Positions 55,775 to 58,678 of a stretch of DNA of 58,678 nucleotides are shown here, piece after piece; within the stretch, counting starts at the first letter, position 1; each line of letters starts with the position of its first letter. A program made the translations under genes and the position numbers. The DNA lies in the NCBI RefSeq assembly GCF_030439915.1, contig NZ_JAQFJG010000011.1, positions 1 through 58,678 on the forward strand, read 5' to 3'. Under the pieces are notes generated by a model. It was not told the DNA's origin. It searched no databases and saw only the letters and a program-made list of their open reading frames with translations. The stretch comes from Streptococcus sp. SPS1 (GTDB taxonomy: Bacteria > Bacillota > Bacilli > Lactobacillales > Streptococcaceae).

Positions 55775-56620
55775 TTGGAATTAAAAGTTAGCTTGGACAA
55801 CATCACTATTACAGCTTATATCAAACCTATCAAACTCCTTGCTCTCAAAAGTTTGATAGAAAATCATACAGCCATTATCGTCCAGACTGCTATGACTGAT
55901 ATGTTTAAAGCAATCACTCGGGACGGAAGTCACGTCAGACTCCTTCTAGACTACGACAAATTAAAAGGACAAGCCTTCAATGCTCGCCCTTTCCGAATGG
56001 AGTTTAATCCTAACAAACTCCGATCTGTCGATACCGAAATTCTTAGTACGATTATACCATATCTTGAAGATATTGCAATCTCTCGAGTCGATTTAGCTTT
56101 TGATATATTTGAAGTTGATTGTAGTGAATTCATTTTAGAAAAGAAGGGACGACCTACGGCAACAAAAGAATGGAGAGATAAAAATGGTAAACTTGAAACA
56201 AAATATCTAGGAGCTTCAAGGTCAGAAAAACAAATTAGACTCTATAACAAAAAAGTTGAACAATTAGAAAATGGGGCTGAGGAAGACAAGGAATTTGCTA
56301 AGCAATTTCAGCATTGGTGGCGCTTAGAATTTCAGCTCCGTAGTCGCTCTGTCGAAGAAATATTTGAGGTCATTGACTCTGTTATCTTTAAACCTTTTGT
56401 GTTTGATAATTTGCCAGTTGAAACTCAGATATATTTAGTTTCATATACACGCAATAAAAATGTTTGGCAAAAATTACATAGAAATACAAGAGCCAAATAT
56501 AAAAAGATTTTAGAAACCTATCAAACATCTGATACTGACTATCTGCAGTTGATGAAAGATTTATTAAAACATGAACGACCAGTATTAGAAAAACAACTTG
56601 CTTATTATGGGGGTCGTTAG
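55775..56620 (+). CDS. rep: pT181-type replication initiator (Rep_trans family)
   Basis: A 281-residue protein of the Rep_trans/RepC family of rolling-circle initiators: LYDKLK-like core, DIAISRVDLAFDIFEVDCSE, YLGASRSEKQIRLYNKKVEQ (active-site tyrosine region) and HWWRLEFQLRSRSVEEIF. It should nick the element's origin to start rolling-circle replication; the related MobT relaxases are the alternative. The start is TTG 55775, 5 bases after AAGGAGG; the longer upstream frame runs through the hairpins. The first hairpin of the next spacer overlaps its stop codon. Confidence 0.85.
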   Translation: MELKVSLDNITITAYIKPIKLLALKSLIENHTAIIVQTAMTDMFKAITRDGSHVRLLLDYDKLKGQAFNARPFRMEFNPNKLRSVDTEILSTIIPYLEDIAISRVDLAFDIFEVDCSEFILEKKGRPTATKEWRDKNGKLETKYLGASRSEKQIRLYNKKVEQLENGAEEDKEFAKQFQHWWRLEFQLRSRSVEEIFEVIDSVIFKPFVFDNLPVETQIYLVSYTRNKNVWQKLHRNTRAKYKKILETYQTSDTDYLQLMKDLLKHERPVLEKQLAYYGGR

Positions 56621-56738
56621 GCATTCTTCGGAATGCCTTTCGCTCTTCGGAGCGAAACAAAAAGAGAAGTTTGTGGCTCGAACTTCTCTTTTCATCGGAC
56701 TGTTTCGACAGTCCGATTGCTCTCTTTCGAGAGAGCAA
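56619..56738 (+). repeat. five consecutive perfect hairpins, four with TTCG loops
   Basis: HP1 GGCATTC-TTCG-GAATGCC (56620-56637), HP2 TTTCGCTC-TTCG-GAGCGAAA (56638-56657), HP3 AAAAGAGAAGTT/AACTTCTCTTTT with a 9-base loop (56660-56692), HP4 ATCGGACTGT-TTCG-ACAGTCCGAT (56694-56717), HP5 TTGCTCTCT-TTCG-AGAGAGCAA (56717-56738; shares T56717 with HP4). Almost every base of the stretch is paired. The stems differ in sequence, so structure rather than sequence is kept. Candidate single-strand origin, ssDNA promoter or RNA structure. Confidence 0.9.
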
Positions 56739-56756
56739 AACCGTCGGAGACCGCAC

Positions 56757-56791
56757 ACTTTCCGGAGGCAAAGTATAGTGCGTTATACTTT
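56757..56791 (+). other. oriT: origin of transfer (oriT) of the MobV system
   Basis: ACTTT-N8-AAAGT (56757-56774) overlaps AAAGTATA-N6-TATACTTT (56770-56791), the nested inverted repeats of pMV158-family oriT. AAGTATAGTG followed by CGTTATACTT matches the pMV158 nick region TAGTG/TGTTA with one change, placing the nick between 56780 and 56781. It lies 110-145 bases before the relaxase gene, as expected. Confidence 0.85.
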
Positions 56792-56807
56792 ACTTGGAAG
56801 TAGTGCC

Positions 56808-56889
56808 GTTCTCAGTAAAGAACACCGCATAAGGGCTTGCTTATGTGTGGCAATTTTTAGCCACACGCTCGGCGACCCTTTGAGCCGAG
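56808..56889 (+). repeat. four further hairpins between oriT and mob
   Basis: GTTCT/AGAAC (56808-56823), CATAAG/CTTATG (56828-56845), GTGTGGC/GCCACAC (56845-56866), CTCGGC/GCCGAG (56868-56889). The last abuts the mob ribosome-binding site (GAGAAAGGA), so it may modulate relaxase translation. Confidence 0.8.
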
Positions 56890-56901
56890 AAAGGACGAAT
56901 T

Positions 56902-58371
56902 ATGAGTTACGTTGTAGCCAGAATGACGAAGTACAAATCAGGTAATTTAGGTGGAGCTTACAGACACAATGAACGTATTTTTAAGCAACACAGTAACAAG
57001 GATATTGATATTGAACGCTCACATTTAAACTATGAATTGACAGATAGAGACCGCTCTCTGTCGTACGAAAAGCAAATTAAAAACTACATAGACGAGAACA
57101 AAATTTCTAAACGAGCTATTCGAAAAGATGCCGTTCTCTGCGATGAATGGATTATAACATCTGATAAAGATTTTTTTGCTAAACTTACTCCCGAGGAGAC
57201 AAGAAGATTTTTTGAAACTTCTAAAAATTATTTCGCTGAAAACTATGGTTTAGAAAATATTGCCTATGCTAGTGTTCACCTAGACGAAAACACACCCCAC
57301 ATGCATATGGGAATTGTACCAATGAAGCAAGGAAAGTTATCATCCAAATCAATTTTTAATCGTGAGGAGTTGAAAAAAATCCAAGATGAACTCCCAAAGT
57401 ATTTATCTCAACATGGTTTTCATCTCCAACGAGGAGAACTTGATAGTACAAAAAAACATTTATCAACACAGGAATACAAGGACAAGCAAGAGGTTCTTCA
57501 AAAAATCGAAAAACAAATTGACGAAAAATTCGATAAAACAATAGAATTTAACACCCAACTAAACCAAATGAATAAAGATTTGAAAAATAAAGTTGAAGAT
57601 ATAAAAATAGTTGACGAGGAAATAAAAAACAAACTCGAAGAACTTAAATTCATAAACGAAGAAAAAAATGAAATGCTATCAAACCTAGATCATGAGCTAA
57701 GTGAAAAACAAGATACACTATCACATCTTGAAAAAGAAATTAATATCAAAAAAGAAGATCTAGATATCGTAGACAGCATCATAGGTAGTAAAACTGAAAC
57801 AATTGATAGTATGAACCAAGATATAAAGACAAAACAAGGTACTATCAACGAACTCACCAAGCAACTTCGAGAGTACCTTCAAAAATATCAAAATTTCGAA
57901 GGACTGAATATCAGTCAAATTGAAAATGGAACAATAGGCAAACAAACTCTCGATGGAAAAATTAAACTCTCCCCTGAAACACTCAATAATTTAATAAAAT
58001 CTGTAATCCAACACTTCTACGAGAACCGCAGACTGTCACAAACTATCCAGCAACAAAACAAGGAATTGAATATACTGAGAAATGTAGCAAGTAATAAAAA
58101 TGAGATATTAGACGAACTTCGAGAAACTAAAAATCAAAAACGAATTTTAGAAATTGAAAACAATAGCTTGAAAAATAAAATTTCACAACTTCGTGACCGT
58201 CTAAATATAGCCAGCAGAAAGCTTGGGGTATGGAGAAATCAGGCTAAAAACTACATGAAACAAAAGGAATTCCAAAACCTTACAAAACAACTTAATGCTT
58301 TCAAACCTATTAAACTTGTTAGTGCTGTCAAAGTCATCAAAAAAATCTACGAACAAACTCTAGAACGCTGA
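56902..58371 (+). CDS. mob: MobV-family relaxase (Pre/Mob)
   Basis: A 489-residue relaxase. VVARMTKYKSGNLGGAYRHN holds His22, the position of the catalytic histidine in pMV158 MobM. HLNYEL and VHLDENTPHMHMGIVPMKQG (HxDExxPHxH metal motif) follow. From about residue 200 to the end it is a long coiled coil (NKVEDIKIVDEEIKNKLEEL type). It nicks oriT and pilots the strand through a conjugative channel supplied by another element. No coupling protein or T4SS is seen in the window. Confidence 0.95.
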   Translation: MSYVVARMTKYKSGNLGGAYRHNERIFKQHSNKDIDIERSHLNYELTDRDRSLSYEKQIKNYIDENKISKRAIRKDAVLCDEWIITSDKDFFAKLTPEETRRFFETSKNYFAENYGLENIAYASVHLDENTPHMHMGIVPMKQGKLSSKSIFNREELKKIQDELPKYLSQHGFHLQRGELDSTKKHLSTQEYKDKQEVLQKIEKQIDEKFDKTIEFNTQLNQMNKDLKNKVEDIKIVDEEIKNKLEELKFINEEKNEMLSNLDHELSEKQDTLSHLEKEINIKKEDLDIVDSIIGSKTETIDSMNQDIKTKQGTINELTKQLREYLQKYQNFEGLNISQIENGTIGKQTLDGKIKLSPETLNNLIKSVIQHFYENRRLSQTIQQQNKELNILRNVASNKNEILDELRETKNQKRILEIENNSLKNKISQLRDRLNIASRKLGVWRNQAKNYMKQKEFQNLTKQLNAFKPIKLVSAVKVIKKIYEQTLER

Positions 58372-58394
58372 ACAACCTCTTTATGCCGAGAAAA

Positions 58395-58507
58395 CTTTTG
58401 ACAGCAAGCTATGACGAATTAGACTAGTTGGGTCGTGTCGGCAGGCTGAAAAGCTGCCGACCGATTACAACAGGAATAAGAAGTCATAGGTTACTTGTTG
58501 TCAAAAG
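58395..58507 (+). other. large imperfect hairpin after mob (candidate single-strand origin)
   Basis: CTTTTGACAGCAAG (58395-58408) pairs with CTTGTTGTCAAAAG (58494-58507) with one mismatch. Inside it CTATGAC (58409-58415) pairs with GTCATAG (58483-58489), and GTCGGCAG (58437-58444) with CTGCCGAC (58454-58461). A ~110-base foldback beside a MobV gene is the usual look of an sso of rolling-circle plasmids. I could not confirm the conserved RSB or CS-6 boxes. Confidence 0.5.
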
Positions 58508-58564
58508 GAAATTGGAATAAATCAATCAAGGAGAAGTCAAATATTACAAACGGTAAATTCCCAA

Positions 58565-58656
58565 ACTAACTTCCACCGCTAATCCAAGTGGAAGTTAGTC
58601 TGATAAAAATCGTAAAAACCAGTGGAAATCCGTGTCAGGGTAAGTTCCGCTGGTTT
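58565..58656 (+). repeat. two more inverted repeats at the window end
   Basis: ACTAACTTCCAC/GTGGAAGTTAGT (58565-58599, perfect) and AAACCAGTGGAA/TTCCGCTGGTTT (58616-58656, one mismatch). Both contain the word CCAC/GTGG or its variant. No gene is visible from 58372 to the end. Confidence 0.7.
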
Positions 58657-58678
58657 TAATCATGCTTGATTTCATCGC

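Noticed and set aside
56598..56945. 115-codon open frame over the rep-mob spacer
   Set aside because: It runs through the hairpin chain and oriT, starts inside rep, has cysteine/serine-rich low-quality composition and no RBS. The hairpins explain the sequence better.

Overview
The window reads as a chromosome segment of a mitis-group Streptococcus (S. mitis / S. oralis / S. pneumoniae relatives). The reasons are the low-GC content, consensus sigma-A promoters, three BOX repeats, an IS630-type transposase tail, a competence combox in front of dprA, a lic1 phosphocholine locus, and a gene order that follows the pneumococcal smc-to-rpmE2 block as I remember it. No species assignment is possible by eye.

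Layout. 1-2.8 kb is accessory: a transposase tail, a two-gene ABC exporter and a divergent Rgg-type regulator. 3-8.7 kb holds rnc-smc, tRNA-Arg(CCG) and guaC with a structured leader. 8.7-14.7 kb is a YrdC gene and the leuA-leuB-DUF1294-leuC-leuD operon behind a leader-peptide attenuator. 14.7-21.6 kb holds a MmcQ/YjbR gene, cutC, a YbaN-like gene, topA, a DUF389 gene and dprA. 21.6-25.9 kb is lic1 (tarI-tarJ-licA-licB-licC). 26.6-33 kb is pyrR-pyrB-carA-carB, controlled by a PyrR attenuator. 33-45 kb holds nth, yceD, an ABC-F gene, lemA-htpX, rsmG, the uracil permease with its own PyrR-type leader, ylxM-ffh, an HD phosphohydrolase and a HAD phosphatase. 45-48.3 kb is a decayed patch: insertion-sequence scraps, a broken MFS transporter, a CYTH gene, a peptide-sensor-like regulator, then tRNA-Arg(CCT). 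48.3-52.2 kb returns to core genes (rplS, flavodoxin, pde2, rpmE2) with a CLC-type fluoride-exporter candidate beside chorismate mutase.

From about 52.25 kb to the end lies one side of an integrated mobilizable element inserted just downstream of rpmE2. It carries a tyrosine integrase, a Cro/CI-type repressor with three matching operators, an excisionase-like protein, a RepA_N-domain protein, a CXXC-less Spx-like protein, a pT181-type Rep, and a MobV relaxase with a clear pMV158-like oriT. The spacers before rep, before mob and after mob are packed with strong hairpins. The rep-mob spacer is almost a continuous chain of them, several with TTCG loops. This spacer and the Spx-like protein are the least explained parts of the window.

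How genes work together: pyrR, its mRNA leader and the pyrP leader form one uridine-nucleotide response; leuA-D is tuned by leucine supply through a three-Leu leader peptide; tarI/tarJ and licA/B/C supply CDP-ribitol and CDP-choline for choline-decorated teichoic acid; dprA is placed in the ComX regulon by its combox.
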